Notes: generated from the sequence alone by a model not told the origin. A DNA stretch of 64,000 nucleotides from Tateyamaria sp. Alg231-49 (GCF_900143535.1 NZ_FRFA01000002.1:372001-436000); one strand, 5' to 3'; shown: positions 45,615-55,363, counted from the first letter of the stretch. A program made the numbers and translations.

Positions 45615-48023
45615 TTATTTGCGCGGCTTAGCACGTAAGGTCGGGTCGGCCTGGGTTGGGTCTTCTGGCCATGGGTGTTTGGGGTACTGCCCGCGCATGT
45701 CTTTGCGTACATCTTCGTAGCTTGTCGCCCAGAAGCGGGGCAGGTCGGAGGTGACTTGCACGGGACGCTGGGCGGGCGAGAGCAGGGTGACTTGCAGCGG
45801 GGTTTGGCCGACCATCGGGTGCCGGGTCACGCCGAACATCTCTTGTAGCCGCACGGAGATGCCGGGTGTGGCCTCGTCATAATCAATTGCAATTTTGCGC
45901 CCCAGCGGCGTTTCAAAGTGGCCCGGAACGGTGCGGTCGAGGGTTTGCATATTGTCCCAGCCCAGCAGCGATTGCAGGGCTGGCAGGATATCGAAGGCCT
46001 TCCAGTCTGCCTGAGAGCGTACACCGGTCAGGTGGGGCAGGAGCCAGTCTTCGAGCGTGGTCATGAGGTGGGTCTCGCTCAGGTCGGGGAAGTCCTGCCC
46101 CATGAGAGCGGCGCGCGCTATTAGTCGTCGGGCGGCGCGGGAGGGGTTCAATCCCAAGTCAGCAATCCCGTCCAGCATGGCCCGCGCCACGTCTTGATCC
46201 GAGGCGTCCGGCCAGTGCTTGTCCTCAAGCACAAGCGCACCAAAAACACGTTGCTGGCGTGACTGAACGCTGCGGCTGCGTTTGGACCACTGGCAGATGT
46301 TCTGCCATTTGATCTGATCGCCAAAGAGGGCCTCGAGGGCGCTGTCGCTGAACGCCACCGCCTGTCTGATCCGCGCCTCGCGGGGATCGCCGTCAAGGTC
46401 CGTGGCCACGATAAGGCGATGCCCGGACAGTGCGTCACCCGGTGGCAGGATCGCGCCCTTGCCACCTGACAAAACAAAGCGCGGGGCGTCGCCTGTGCGG
46501 CGCAGCCCGATGCGGTCGGGGTAGGCGAGGGCGGCCATGTCGCCCAGATCCAGTGGAAGCCTGTCTGGCGCGCTGCGTCTTAACCGCTTGGCCTCGTCCC
46601 GGATGCGCGCCAGCGAGCCGCGATGCGCGTCCGCAAATGCGTTTGGATCATTGAGGGCCCGCATGCGCAGGGCGAGGTCTGTGCCCCGGTTGCGCAGGGG
46701 GTCGCGTTCGGCCAGCAGAGCGGCAAGGGGGGCGGCCTGTTTGCCAGCCGTGACCAGCATGTGCGCGAGACGCGGATGTAGTGGCTGGCGCGCAAGGGCG
46801 CGACCGTGATCTGTAATCCTCAGATTTTCGTCCAGAGCGCCGAGCATCTGAAGCAGGCTTTGCGCTTCTTTCAAGCGCCCTTCGTGCGGCGGGGTAACAA
46901 AGCGCAAGCTCTCTCCACTGCCCCAGAGGCTAAGTTCGAGGGTAAAGCCTGCGAGATCTCCGCTGGCGATTTCTGGGGGCGGGAAGGCGGCCAAAGCCCC
47001 GTCTTCGCCTTTGGTCCACAATTTGTAGGCCGTGCCAGGTGCGACCCGGCCTGCGCGCCCCATCCGCTGTGTCGCTTCGGCGCGCGTGACCCGTTCGGTC
47101 ACCAGTCGTGACATACCGGAGGCGGCATCGAATTGGGCACGCCGGGACCGCCCCCCGTCGACCACGATGCGGATGCCCGGGATTGTCAGTGAGGTTTCGG
47201 CGATGGAGGTGGCGAGGACGACCTTGCGCTGTTTCGATGGCGTGATGGCGGCGCGTTGGGCTTTGAAATCCATTGCTCCGAACAGAGGGTGGGCCGTCGT
47301 GCCTGTTGGCAGGTGCGGTTCGATCAGAGACAGGGCGCGCCGGATTTCGCCCTCGCCCGGAAGGAAGGCAAGCAGAGACCCCTCGGCCTCTGAAAGAGCG
47401 TGCAGGATCAGGTCGGCCATCGCAGCTTCGAACCTTTTGTCTTTGGGGATCGGTTTGGGCAGCCAGTGGGGCGCGACTTCGAAACTTTTGCCTTCGCTGG
47501 TGAGGATGGGGGCCTGCATCACCTCGGCCACGGGGGCGGCGTCCAGTGTGGCGGACATTGCCAGTAGGATCAGGTCGTCGCGCAGGGCGTCAGCCACCTC
47601 AAGGCAGAGCGCGAGACCGAGATCGGCGTTAAGCGAGCGTTCGTGGAATTCATCAAAGATGACGGCGCCGATCCCCGGCAGGTCTGGGGCGTCTTGCAAC
47701 ATGCGGGTCAGGATGCCTTCGGTGACGACTTCGATCCGCGTGTTCGGGCCAACGGTGCTGTCGCCCCGGATGCGGTAGCCGACGGTCTGGCCAGTTTTTT
47801 GCCCCAATGTCATGGCCATCCTGTCAGCGGCAGCCCGCGCTGCGAGGCGGCGGGGTTCCAGCATCAGGATTTTGCCGTCTGTCAGTCCTGCTTCAAGCAT
47901 CGCAAGTGGGACGCGTGTGGTCTTGCCAGCCCCGGGAGGGGCTTGCAGCACGGCGCGCCCCGCATCACGCAGAGTGTTGATCAGATCGGGCAGTATTGCG
48001 TCGATGGGGAGTGTGGCGGTCAT
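45615..48023 (-). CDS. hrpB: ATP-dependent helicase HrpB
   Basis: An 802-residue DEAH-box helicase. Motif I is APPGAGKTTRVPLAML near residue 32, motif II FDEFHERSLNADLGL near residue 125, motif III AMSATL, and motif VI TQRMGRAGRVAPGTAYKLW near residue 320; the C-terminal HrpB domain ends near residue 795. It is a nucleic-acid helicase with no settled cellular role in alphaproteobacteria. ATG 48023 starts the conserved region; the frame extends to 48062. It diverges from meaB. Confidence 0.93.
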   Translation of the reverse strand: MTATLPIDAILPDLINTLRDAGRAVLQAPPGAGKTTRVPLAMLEAGLTDGKILMLEPRRLAARAAADRMAMTLGQKTGQTVGYRIRGDSTVGPNTRIEVVTEGILTRMLQDAPDLPGIGAVIFDEFHERSLNADLGLALCLEVADALRDDLILLAMSATLDAAPVAEVMQAPILTSEGKSFEVAPHWLPKPIPKDKRFEAAMADLILHALSEAEGSLLAFLPGEGEIRRALSLIEPHLPTGTTAHPLFGAMDFKAQRAAITPSKQRKVVLATSIAETSLTIPGIRIVVDGGRSRRAQFDAASGMSRLVTERVTRAEATQRMGRAGRVAPGTAYKLWTKGEDGALAAFPPPEIASGDLAGFTLELSLWGSGESLRFVTPPHEGRLKEAQSLLQMLGALDENLRITDHGRALARQPLHPRLAHMLVTAGKQAAPLAALLAERDPLRNRGTDLALRMRALNDPNAFADAHRGSLARIRDEAKRLRRSAPDRLPLDLGDMAALAYPDRIGLRRTGDAPRFVLSGGKGAILPPGDALSGHRLIVATDLDGDPREARIRQAVAFSDSALEALFGDQIKWQNICQWSKRSRSVQSRQQRVFGALVLEDKHWPDASDQDVARAMLDGIADLGLNPSRAARRLIARAALMGQDFPDLSETHLMTTLEDWLLPHLTGVRSQADWKAFDILPALQSLLGWDNMQTLDRTVPGHFETPLGRKIAIDYDEATPGISVRLQEMFGVTRHPMVGQTPLQVTLLSPAQRPVQVTSDLPRFWATSYEDVRKDMRGQYPKHPWPEDPTQADPTLRAKPRK

Positions 48024-48112
48024 GGGCCGCCTTATGGCTGAAGCGCACCCTCGCGCCAACACTGGACATTTGCCTGTGCCTTTCCCACAACGAAGCGGAA
48101 AGGGGACGGGCG

Positions 48113-49087
48113 ATGGACACCACGGATCTGGCAGACAGAATTGCGCGCGGCGAGCGTCGGGCGCTGGCCCGTGGCATCACTCTGGTGGAAAGTGCGCGCG
48201 TCGATCATCAGGCGCAGGGGGCCGAGGTCATCGCCGCCTTGCCCCGCGACCGGCAGGCCCTGCGCATTGGGTTATCGGGCACGCCGGGGGTGGGCAAGTC
48301 CACCTTTATCGAGGCCTTTGGCATGATGCTGATTGGGCAGGGTTTGCGCGTTGCTGTGCTGGCCGTTGATCCCAGCTCGGCTCGCTCAGGTGGGTCGATC
48401 CTTGGGGACAAAACCCGCATGGATCGTTTGAGCCGTGAGCCGGGTGCGTTTATTCGTCCTTCTCCCAGTCGCACCCATCTGGGTGGCGTGGCGCGCCGCA
48501 CTCGCGAGGCGGTGGCCTTGTGCGAAGGGGCGGGGTTTGACGTGGTGCTGATCGAAACCGTTGGGGTTGGTCAGTCAGAAACGGTTGTGGCGCAGATGGC
48601 GGACCTGTTCCTGTTGCTGCTGGCCCCTGCGGGCGGAGACGAGTTGCAGGGGGTCAAGCGCGGCATCATGGAGATGGCTGACATGATCCTGATCAACAAA
48701 GCGGACGGGGATTTGAAACCGGCCGCCACGCGCACTTGTGCGGACTACGCCGGGGCATTGCGTCTGCTGCGCAAGCGGCCGCAGGATCCTGAGGGGTACC
48801 CCCGCGCGATGATGGTCTCGGCACTTGCGGAAGAAGGGTTGGAAGCGGCCTGGGCGGATATGCAGACCCTTGTCGACTGGCGGCGGCGCGAGGGCTTTTT
48901 CGACGCAACACGTGCAGCTCAAGCCCGCTATTGGTTTGAGGAAGAGGTCCGTCAGGCGCTACTTTCACAGCTGGACGACCCAAGGGTGCGCGCCGGTATG
49001 GACGATTTGGCCGCACATGTGGCGCAGGGTGATTTGACCCCCGTTGCCGCTGCTCTTGAACTGGTTCAGACGCATTTGCGCCGATAA
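48113..49087 (+). CDS. meaB: Methylmalonyl-CoA mutase-associated GTPase MeaB
   Basis: A 324-residue G3E GTPase of the MeaB/ArgK group. P-loop [18 protein letters not shown] near residue 46, [22 protein letters not shown] near residue 82, and [14 protein letters not shown] near residue 143. It protects and loads B12-dependent methylmalonyl-CoA mutase. The mutase itself is not in the window. ATG 48113 follows AAAGGGG; the open frame back to 47996 lies in the hrpB leader. Confidence 0.94.
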   Translation: MDTTDLADRIARGERRALARGITLVESARVDHQAQGAEVIAALPRDRQALRIGLSGTPGVGKSTFIEAFGMMLIGQGLRVAVLAVDPSSARSGGSILGDKTRMDRLSREPGAFIRPSPSRTHLGGVARRTREAVALCEGAGFDVVLIETVGVGQSETVVAQMADLFLLLLAPAGGDELQGVKRGIMEMADMILINKADGDLKPAATRTCADYAGALRLLRKRPQDPEGYPRAMMVSALAEEGLEAAWADMQTLVDWRRREGFFDATRAAQARYWFEEEVRQALLSQLDDPRVRAGMDDLAAHVAQGDLTPVAAALELVQTHLRR

Positions 49088-49122
49088 CGTTGCGATTGCC
49101 TGTTTCGACCCCGCCGGAGGGG

Positions 49123-49193
49123 TTGACGCGGACGCCAACCGCGCCTAATCACCCAACACCAGATTCCCGGGTGCTGCCAGCGGCACCCTTTTT
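49123..49193 (+). promoter_or_regulatory. rpmB promoter and leader hairpin
   Basis: TTGACG (49123-49128), 16 bases, CTAATC (49145-49150) form a plausible promoter. Downstream, GGGTGC (49169-49174) and GCACCC (49183-49188) make a stem followed by TTTTT (49189-49193), 46 bases before the rpmB ATG. The hairpin either ends meaB transcripts or attenuates rpmB. Confidence 0.45.
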
Positions 49194-49239
49194 ATATGTG
49201 CGAGCGCCTGACCCTCGCAACAAATCACGAGGTACGCCC

Positions 49240-49530
49240 ATGTCGCGTGTATGCGAATTGACCGGAAAAGGCCCGATGACTGGCAACAATGTCAGCCACG
49301 CCAACAACAAAACGCGTCGTCGGTTCTTGCCGAACCTGAACGATGTGACCCTGCAGTCCGAAACACTGGGCCGCGGCATCAAGATGCGCATTTCAGCAGC
49401 TGCCCTGCGCACAGTAGACCACCGCGGTGGTCTGGACGGTTTCATGGCCAAAGCCAAAGACGCCGAGCTGTCCCCTGGCATGCTGAAAGTAAAAAAAGAG
49501 ATCATGAAGGCCCGAGCCGCCGACGCATAA
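49240..49530 (+). CDS. rpmB: 50S ribosomal protein L28
   Basis: A 96-residue L28 protein: [33 protein letters not shown] is the conserved start, with [21 protein letters not shown] near residue 52. It is a component of the large ribosomal subunit. The ATG at 49240 follows ACGAGG. It has its own promoter-like sequence and a strong terminator, so it is monocistronic. Confidence 0.97.
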   Translation: MSRVCELTGKGPMTGNNVSHANNKTRRRFLPNLNDVTLQSETLGRGIKMRISAAALRTVDHRGGLDGFMAKAKDAELSPGMLKVKKEIMKARAADA

Positions 49531-49556
49531 GCGCCGGACTTGTCCTGAAGACATTG

Positions 49557-49586
49557 CCCCGTCTGCTACCGCAGGCGGGGTTTTTT
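49557..49586 (+). terminator. Rho-independent terminator of rpmB
   Basis: CCCCGTCTGC (49557-49566), loop TACC, GCAGGCGGGG (49571-49580) form a ten-base-pair stem with one G-T pair, followed by six T residues. This is a textbook factor-independent terminator 27 bases after the rpmB stop. Confidence 0.92.
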
Positions 49587-49648
49587 GTCGCGCTAGTGGG
49601 CGGTTTCGCGCAGTTGAGTGCGTCCCCCCGGTCCGATACACCGGCTCC

Positions 49649-49990
49649 ATGATGCGATCCCTTTTATCTCTGTTGCTGTGCGCGGTGTTTGTGATGACAA
49701 GTCACACAACAGGCGCGGCGCGTGGATCTGACAGGGCCGTCGATCACATGGTGCTGTGCGTCGGCGCGCAATCGGTTGTGGTCTATATCGGGGCCGACGG
49801 TGCGCCTGTGTCCGTGCCCCATCATTGTCCGGATTGTGCCTTGCATGCGCTCGACGTGTTGGAGCCGGGTGGGTCCTTGGTTGGGTCCGCCCCTGTTTAC
49901 GCCCATCATGCCGTCCCCGCGCAGGAACCTGCACGGATCGTCAGTGCATCATTTCATGGTATGGCGCGGGCGCCTCCGATTCTGATCTGA
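49649..49990 (+). CDS. Secreted DUF2946-like protein
   Basis: A 113-residue protein with a signal peptide (MMRSLLSLLLCAVFVMTSHTTGAARG) and a His/Cys motif, VPHHCPDCALHAL, near residue 56. This resembles DUF2946 proteins, which often sit beside copper-handling genes. The motif could bind copper in the periplasm. It precedes the PCu(A)C copper chaperone gene by 46 bases, which supports that reading. Two adjacent ATGs at 49649 and 49652 are possible starts. Confidence 0.75.
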   Translation: MMRSLLSLLLCAVFVMTSHTTGAARGSDRAVDHMVLCVGAQSVVVYIGADGAPVSVPHHCPDCALHALDVLEPGGSLVGSAPVYAHHAVPAQEPARIVSASFHGMARAPPILI

Positions 49991-50036
49991 GCCAAGCCCT
50001 TCAAAACGACAACTCAGATCAAAAAAGGGGACACAC

Positions 50037-50519
50037 ATGTCCTATCGTACACGCGCTTTGGCCTTTGCCACGGCGACCCTGTTTGCCCTTCCTGCCTTTG
50101 CCGACAGCATCATGGTGATGGATCCCTATGCCCGCGCGGCCAGCCCGGCAGCCAAGTCAGGCGCTGCTTTTATGACACTGCACAACATGTCCCAGCAGGA
50201 TGACCGTCTGATCGCAGTGCGCACGGATGCGGCCAAGCGGGTTGAGCTTCATACCCACAAAGAGACGGGCGACGGCATCATGCAAATGATGGAGGTCGAA
50301 GACGGGTTTCCCGTGGCAGCGGGCGAGATGATCCAGCTTAAGCGCGGCGGCGAACACGTCATGCTCATGGGCCTGACGGGCCCACTGGAACAAGGTGCCG
50401 ACATCAGTGTGACGCTGGTTTTCGAGACTGCGGGCGAGGTTGAGGTGAGCATACCTGTCGACAATGAACGCGCGCCGGGTGCTGGAGCACATGGCGGGCA
50501 CGATAACAAGTCGAACTGA
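50037..50519 (+). CDS. Periplasmic copper chaperone PCu(A)C
   Basis: A 160-residue exported protein (signal MSYRTRALAFATATLFALPAFA) with the PCu(A)C domain. The Cu(I) site H-x(n)-M-x(n)-HxM is seen in VELHTHKETGDGIMQMMEVE and GGEHVMLMGLTGPL. It delivers copper to cytochrome c oxidase CuA. The C-terminus GAHGGHDNKSN adds histidines that may also bind metal. It is in one transcript with the DUF2946-like gene, and the copper theme repeats copA-cueR 12 kb away. Confidence 0.92.
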   Translation: MSYRTRALAFATATLFALPAFADSIMVMDPYARAASPAAKSGAAFMTLHNMSQQDDRLIAVRTDAAKRVELHTHKETGDGIMQMMEVEDGFPVAAGEMIQLKRGGEHVMLMGLTGPLEQGADISVTLVFETAGEVEVSIPVDNERAPGAGAHGGHDNKSN

Positions 50520-50525
50520 TCAGCG

Positions 50526-50558
50526 AGGGCGGGCGGAGGACACCTCCGCCTTAGCCCT
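50526..50558. terminator. Bidirectional hairpin between PCu(A)C and cobB
   Basis: GGCGGAGG (50532-50539), loop ACA, CCTCCGCC (50543-50550) form a perfect eight-base-pair stem, extended by AGGGC/GCCCT (50526-50530, 50554-50558). It fills the gap between the convergent genes and touches the cobB stop codon. No T-run, so termination efficiency is uncertain. Confidence 0.6.
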
Positions 50559-51255
50559 AGCCGTTCAGGACGTCGTCTACCCATTGCGGCACCGTTTCAG
50601 AGGCCTTGCCGGGCCGCGTGTCTTCAAACAAGTCCACGGTTTGGGATGGGTCGAGGTTCATCTCGACTGTGCGCGCGCCCACATACCTTGCCATCTGCAC
50701 AAATCCGGCCGCGGGATAGACGTTGCCGGAGGTGCCGATCGCCGCAAAGATGTCTGCCTGTGCCAGCGCGGCCTCGATCCGCTCCATATGATAGGGGATT
50801 TCGCCGAACCAGACGATGTCGGGGCGCGCTGTGGGTTGGGCGCAGGTTGGGCAGGCCTCGCCAACTTCCATATGCAGCGGGGCCGTCCAGCGGTGCCCGC
50901 AATTGCTGCATAGGGCGGAAGCCAGTTCACCATGCATGTGTACAACGTCGCTGCCGCCTGCCTTTTCATGCAAAGAATCCACGTTTTGGGTGACCAGCAG
51001 CACCTCGCCCTTGTGTTCGGCCTGAAGGCGCGCGAGCGCTGCGTGACCGGCATTGGGGACGGCCTCGTGTGCCTGCGCGCGGCGGGCGTTGTAAAAGTCG
51101 ACGACCAGTGTCGGGTTGCGTGCGAATCCTTCGGGAGTTGCAACATCTTCGATTCGGTGTTGGGCCCATAACCCGCCTTCGTCGCGAAAGGTGCCGAGGC
51201 CGCTTTCGGCGGAGATGCCTGCGCCAGTCAGAATCACGATTGAGGGGTGGGTCAT
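50557..51255 (-). CDS. cobB: NAD-dependent protein deacylase (SIR2/CobB class)
   Basis: A 232-residue sirtuin. NAD-binding VILTGAGISAESGLGTFRDEGGLW near residue 7, QNVDSLHEKAGGSDVVHMHGEL with the catalytic His near residue 105, and the zinc site CSNCGH...CPTC. The class III pattern (Tyr/Arg in the active site: YNARRAQ) suggests desuccinylase or deacetylase activity. It is a standalone gene converging with the copper chaperone gene. Confidence 0.93.
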   Translation of the reverse strand: MTHPSIVILTGAGISAESGLGTFRDEGGLWAQHRIEDVATPEGFARNPTLVVDFYNARRAQAHEAVPNAGHAALARLQAEHKGEVLLVTQNVDSLHEKAGGSDVVHMHGELASALCSNCGHRWTAPLHMEVGEACPTCAQPTARPDIVWFGEIPYHMERIEAALAQADIFAAIGTSGNVYPAAGFVQMARYVGARTVEMNLDPSQTVDLFEDTRPGKASETVPQWVDDVLNG

Positions 51256-51297
51256 TGTGGCCTCACTTTTGTTAGTGCTGCGCAGTACGAAACTGCC

Positions 51298-52260
51298 TCA
51301 TGCCTCAATCAGCCGCAGCTCTCCGGCGAGCCATGGGAGGTGCGACAGAGCTGGGTCGATCATATGTGTCTGGATCAGGCGGCGCATCGTGTTTGCCACA
51401 TCTGTTGGCACGTCGCCGGCCCAATCTGCGCTGGCAAACAGAGAAATCGTGCGTGAGAAAGGCGCAATAGGCAGGGCGAAGGCTTCGACGTTGTCATGAA
51501 ACCGCCCGGCCCGCATGAAACCCAGTGGCGTTGTCACCGCCCAGCCAATGCCGCGCGCCACCATGGCCATCAGGGCCAGATGACTGCCAATCTCGAACCG
51601 GTCCTGCAAATCCAGCTTTTGGCGCGCCAGATGTGCTTCGATCTGCCGGGAGATCAACTGATCACGCTCGTAACGCAGAAAAGGCAGGGAAGTCAGGCTG
51701 CCCAGCAGGTCGCCGTGTTGTGCGGCCCCTTTGGGTGCAACGAGGATAAACGGATCACGTGCTAACGGGTATTCGATCACTCCGTCCCGCATCACGCCGT
51801 CACTGGCCGAAATCGCCATATGCAGGCGTTTATCGGTGATCGCTTGCAGGATTTCGTGGCTGGGCGCAGTGGCCAGCGTGAATTTGCACCGAGTCAGGCT
51901 GTCGGCAAGGATGGTGACCAGCCGGGGCGTCAGATCATTCTCAAAATCGTCGATCACTCCGATGGACAGCGCCGAGAGGTGGGCGAGGTCCATCACCGTC
52001 AGTTCTGATTGCGCCAGACGCAGTTGGGACAGCGCAGCTTCGGCGCGGGCAAGAAAGCTGTGGCCTGCCGGGGTCAGCCGCATGGGTCGCTTGGCGTGAT
52101 CAATAAGGTCGGTGGCCAGTGCGGTTTCGAGATTGCGTAACTGCTGACTGACGGCAGGTTGGCTGAGGCCGGTGGCATTAGCCGCCTGAGCCACAGAACC
52201 GGTAGCGGCCAGTGCCTCAAAAACTTCGAGGCCGCGCAGTGTCACACCTTTGCTCAACAT
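51298..52260 (-). CDS. LysR family transcriptional regulator
   Basis: A 320-residue LTTR. HTH: LRGLEVFEALAATGSVAQAANATGLSQPAVSQQLRNLE near the N-terminus, then a periplasmic-binding-like effector domain with DFENDLTPRLVTILADSLTRC. It is divergent from the carbon-nitrogen hydrolase gene across a 145-base gap (52261-52405), the classic LTTR arrangement, so it may control that gene. Effector unknown. Confidence 0.88.
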   Translation of the reverse strand: MLSKGVTLRGLEVFEALAATGSVAQAANATGLSQPAVSQQLRNLETALATDLIDHAKRPMRLTPAGHSFLARAEAALSQLRLAQSELTVMDLAHLSALSIGVIDDFENDLTPRLVTILADSLTRCKFTLATAPSHEILQAITDKRLHMAISASDGVMRDGVIEYPLARDPFILVAPKGAAQHGDLLGSLTSLPFLRYERDQLISRQIEAHLARQKLDLQDRFEIGSHLALMAMVARGIGWAVTTPLGFMRAGRFHDNVEAFALPIAPFSRTISLFASADWAGDVPTDVANTMRRLIQTHMIDPALSHLPWLAGELRLIEA

Positions 52261-52405
52261 ATCCCGATCCTTACCGCAGTTTCGCGTTTATTGAAACTAC
52301 GGGGCTTTCGGTCAATGAAAAATACAGTGACTGCTACCACATATTTCAATTTTGCGATGATAGCATGCACTTGCCAGCACGGGTCGCGCTGGGCATCATG
52401 GGGCC

Positions 52406-53296
52406 ATGAAGATTGCCACCGCCTCTTATCCGCTGGATGTCCTGCCCGACTGGGCGGCCTACGAGGACAAGTTGACAGCGTGGGTCAGTGAGGCCGTCGA
52501 TGCCGGTGCTGACCTGCTGGTCTTTCCCGAATACGCTGCGATGGAGCTTGCGACGCTGGCAGGGCTGGACGTCGCGGGCGATCTGGAGGCCTCGCTGTTT
52601 GCTGTGTCTGATCGTTTGGCGGACGCGGATGCGTTGCATGCGCATTTGGCCAGCGCCTATGGCGTGCATATCCTTGCCGGGTCGGGTCCGGCCACTGATG
52701 CGCTGCCCGAAGGGGTTACACGTCCAGTCAACCGAGCGCGCCTGTTTGCGCCCAGTGGGGCCGTGGGCGTGCAGGACAAGCAGATCATGACCCGTTTTGA
52801 GGCTGAGGAGTGGGATGTTGTCCCCGGTGGGCCGTTGCAGTTGTTTGAGACGAGCCTCGGCAAAATCGGCATTCTGATTTGTTACGACAGTGAGTTTCCC
52901 CTTTTGGGGCGGGCCTTGGCTGAGGCAGATATTCTTCTGGTCCCGTCTGTCACCGAGGCGATGAGCGGTTATTCCCGAGTACGCATTGGCGCACAGGCCC
53001 GTGCCCTTGAAAATCAATGCGTTACCGTGATGTCATCCGTAGTGGGCGCGGCGGCGTGGTCACCGGCTGTGGACATCAGCACAGGCGCGGGCGGTATATT
53101 TGGCCCGCCAGATCGCGGCTTTCCCGAAACAGGTGTTATCGCGCTTGGGGAACTCAACGTACCCGGTTGGGTCTATGGTGAAGTTGATCTGGACGTGATT
53201 GCAGCGGTGCGCGCTGACGGTGTCGTACTCAACCGCCGCCACTGGACGTTGCAACAGGGCCGTGCCGATCCGGTCACAGTCACGCGGCTGGCTTGA
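52406..53296 (+). CDS. Carbon-nitrogen hydrolase (nitrilase superfamily)
   Basis: A 296-residue amidase-fold enzyme with the E-K-C triad: LLVFPEYAAMELATLAG (Glu near residue 39), KQIMTRFEAEEWDVVPGG (Lys near residue 126) and GILICYDSEFPLLGRALAEA (Cys near residue 158). It hydrolyses an amide, nitrile or carbamoyl bond; substrate unassigned. Start ATG at 52406. Divergent LysR regulator suggests inducible expression. Confidence 0.87.
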   Translation: MKIATASYPLDVLPDWAAYEDKLTAWVSEAVDAGADLLVFPEYAAMELATLAGLDVAGDLEASLFAVSDRLADADALHAHLASAYGVHILAGSGPATDALPEGVTRPVNRARLFAPSGAVGVQDKQIMTRFEAEEWDVVPGGPLQLFETSLGKIGILICYDSEFPLLGRALAEADILLVPSVTEAMSGYSRVRIGAQARALENQCVTVMSSVVGAAAWSPAVDISTGAGGIFGPPDRGFPETGVIALGELNVPGWVYGEVDLDVIAAVRADGVVLNRRHWTLQQGRADPVTVTRLA

Positions 53297-53379
53297 TTAC
53301 CCCTTGAATTATGGCACCAGCGGGCGCATTTAGTGGCGCGTCCGCCTGCGCGCGGGCCTGAGGTAACAAAGGAGAGACC

Positions 53380-53598
53380 ATGGCCAAGGAAGATACGCTC
53401 GAATTTCCCGGTGTCGTTAAGGAACTCCTGCCAAATGCGACGTTTCGGGTCGAGCTTGAAAATGGCCATGAGATCATCGCACACACGGCAGGAAAAATGC
53501 GCAAGAACCGTATCCGCGTTCTGGCAGGCGACAAAGTGCAGGTCGAAATGACCCCCTATGACCTGACCAAAGGTCGCATCAACTACCGGTTCAAGTAA
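53380..53598 (+). CDS. infA: Translation initiation factor IF-1
   Basis: A 72-residue OB-fold protein: [53 protein letters not shown] is the near-invariant IF-1 sequence. It binds the ribosomal A site in initiation. GGAGAG lies eight bases upstream of the ATG. It heads infA-maf-rng-yacG. Upstream sequence contains a TTGAAT that could be a -35. Confidence 0.98.
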   Translation: MAKEDTLEFPGVVKELLPNATFRVELENGHEIIAHTAGKMRKNRIRVLAGDKVQVEMTPYDLTKGRINYRFK

Positions 53599-53607
53599 GC
53601 TCGATCC

Positions 53608-54177
53608 ATGGCATTTGTGCTGGGATCTGGCAGCCCGAGACGGCTTGAGCTTCTCGGGCAATTGGGCCTTGTGCCTGACGCCATCCGCGCCCCCGACATC
53701 GACGAAGACCCGATCAAGGGCGAGTTGCCTCGCCCTTACTGTGCGCGCATGGCCCGCGAGAAGGTCGCCGCTGTTGAGGCTGATGATGAGGACGTTGTGT
53801 TGTGCGCCGATACCACGGTTGCACTGGGGCGGCGTATCTTGGGCAAACCCGCCGATGCGGATGAGGCACGTGAGTTCTTGACCGCGTTGTCGGGCCGCCG
53901 CCACCGGGTGATCACCGCCATCGCTGTGCGCAAAGGAGCGCGCATCTGGGAAAAGGACGTGGTCAGCACGGTGCGGATGAAGGCTCTGTCCGCTTCTGAG
54001 ATGGCCGCCTACATCGCCAGCGAGGATTGGCGCGGCAAAGCAGGGGGCTATGGCATTCAAGGGCCTGCGGGCGCGTTGATCCCGTGGATATCGGGTTCGT
54101 TTACAGGCATTGTCGGTCTGCCTCTGGCCGAAACGGCCGGGGTACTCCAGGCCGCTGGATTGAGGGTTTGGACATGA
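53608..54177 (+). CDS. Maf family nucleotide pyrophosphatase
   Basis: A 189-residue Maf protein: [19 protein letters not shown] at the start, [22 protein letters not shown] near residue 70 and [21 protein letters not shown] near residue 142. Maf proteins hydrolyse dTTP, UTP or modified nucleotides and were first linked to septum formation. It starts nine bases after infA and overlaps rng by ATGA. Confidence 0.93.
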   Translation: MAFVLGSGSPRRLELLGQLGLVPDAIRAPDIDEDPIKGELPRPYCARMAREKVAAVEADDEDVVLCADTTVALGRRILGKPADADEAREFLTALSGRRHRVITAIAVRKGARIWEKDVVSTVRMKALSASEMAAYIASEDWRGKAGGYGIQGPAGALIPWISGSFTGIVGLPLAETAGVLQAAGLRVWT

Positions 54178-55196
54178 AGGGTCGTCAGATTTTTCTGGAT
54201 CACGTTGGGGGGCGCGAGGCCTCTGCTTTGATGGAAGATGGCCGATTGATCGATCTGCTCATCGAGGGGGATCGCCCACGCCCCGGTACGGTCTATTCCG
54301 CTGTGACGGACCGGCCTGTGGCTGGGCAGGGCGGGCTGTTCCTCAAGACACCGGACGGGCAGGCGTATCTGCGCGGGGTCAAGGGAATCGGCGCGGGTGA
54401 AGTTTTACAAGTGCAGGTCACAGGCTACGCCGAACCGGGCAAGGCCATTCCGGTCTCCCACAAGCTATTGTTCAAAAGCCGCTATGCAATTGTGACACCG
54501 GATGCGCCGGGGCTGAACCTATCGCGCAGCATCCGGGACGACGATGTCCGTGATGAACTGCTCGTTCTGGCGCATGAAGGCATGGAAGGCAGCGAGATGG
54601 GTCTGATCCTGCGCTCTGCCGCGGCAGGGGCCGAAGCGGATGAGGTGGCCGAGGACATTGCCGCAATGCGCGGGGTGGCCGAGTCCGTTTTGGAGGATGC
54701 AAGCGCCGGGCCGGAAGTTTTGGCGCAGGGTGATGGCCCGCACGTTCTGGCATGGCGCGATTGGGTGGATCCGGCAGATGTGGTGACGGATGCGGACTGT
54801 TTTGAAGATCACGGCGTTCTGGACGCCATAGATTCTGCACGCGGCGATCAGGTGACGTTGGGGGCACAGGCGTCGATGTTCATCGAACCGACCCGCGCGC
54901 TGGTTGCTGTAGATGTGAATACGGGCGCTGACGGCTCCTTTGCGGCCGGACTGAAGGCGAACATGGCGTGCGCGCGCGCTCTGCCAGCAGCCTTGCGTGT
55001 GCGCGGTCTTGGCGGTCAGGTTGTGCTTGATCTGGCGCCGATGCCCAAGAAAGAACGGCGGAGTTTTGAGGGTGCGCTACGGGCGGCCTTTCGCACGGAT
55101 GACGTGGATACGGTTCTGGCCGGGTGGACACCGCTCGGCCACTACGAATTGCAGCGCAAACGCGCGCGATTGCCACTGAGTGAAGTGCTGGCATGA
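54174..55196 (+). CDS. Ribonuclease E/G family protein, compact form
   Basis: A 340-residue protein with an N-terminal S1-like region (about 30-110) and the DNase I-like catalytic part: [15 protein letters not shown] near residue 243 (the Mg-binding Asp) and [14 protein letters not shown] near residue 282. It is shorter than RNase G (about 490) and lacks the Zn-link cysteines that hold the tetramer, as well as any degradosome tail. It may process rRNA or mRNA. The ATG overlaps the maf stop; yacG overlaps its stop. Confidence 0.88.
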   Translation: MKGRQIFLDHVGGREASALMEDGRLIDLLIEGDRPRPGTVYSAVTDRPVAGQGGLFLKTPDGQAYLRGVKGIGAGEVLQVQVTGYAEPGKAIPVSHKLLFKSRYAIVTPDAPGLNLSRSIRDDDVRDELLVLAHEGMEGSEMGLILRSAAAGAEADEVAEDIAAMRGVAESVLEDASAGPEVLAQGDGPHVLAWRDWVDPADVVTDADCFEDHGVLDAIDSARGDQVTLGAQASMFIEPTRALVAVDVNTGADGSFAAGLKANMACARALPAALRVRGLGGQVVLDLAPMPKKERRSFEGALRAAFRTDDVDTVLAGWTPLGHYELQRKRARLPLSEVLA

Positions 55197-55363
55197 GTTG
55201 CCCAATCTGCCAACGCGAGACCGTTGCCGCCTTTCGCCCTTTTTGCTCGCGCCGCTGCTCGGACATAGATCTGGCACGCTGGATGAGTGGTGGTTATGCC
55301 ATCCCGTCTGAGCGAGAAGAAGATCAGGATGTCGAGACCGATGAGGGCCATACAACACACTGA
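55193..55363 (+). CDS. yacG: DNA gyrase inhibitor YacG
   Basis: A 56-residue zinc protein: [10 protein letters not shown], then FRPFCSRRCSDIDLARWMSGGYAIP, the four-cysteine YacG pattern C-x2-C...C-x3-C with the conserved DLxxWxxxxYxIP. Its acidic tail (SEREEDQDVETDEG) is also family-like. YacG binds GyrB and inhibits it. The ATG overlaps the RNase gene stop (ATGA). It ends the infA operon before a terminator. Confidence 0.93.
   Translation: MSCPICQRETVAAFRPFCSRRCSDIDLARWMSGGYAIPSEREEDQDVETDEGHTTH

Noticed and set aside
49090-49239. N-terminal extension of the L28 open frame
   Set aside because: The extension reads through the leader hairpin; the universal L28 start is the ATG at 49240 with a ribosome-binding site.
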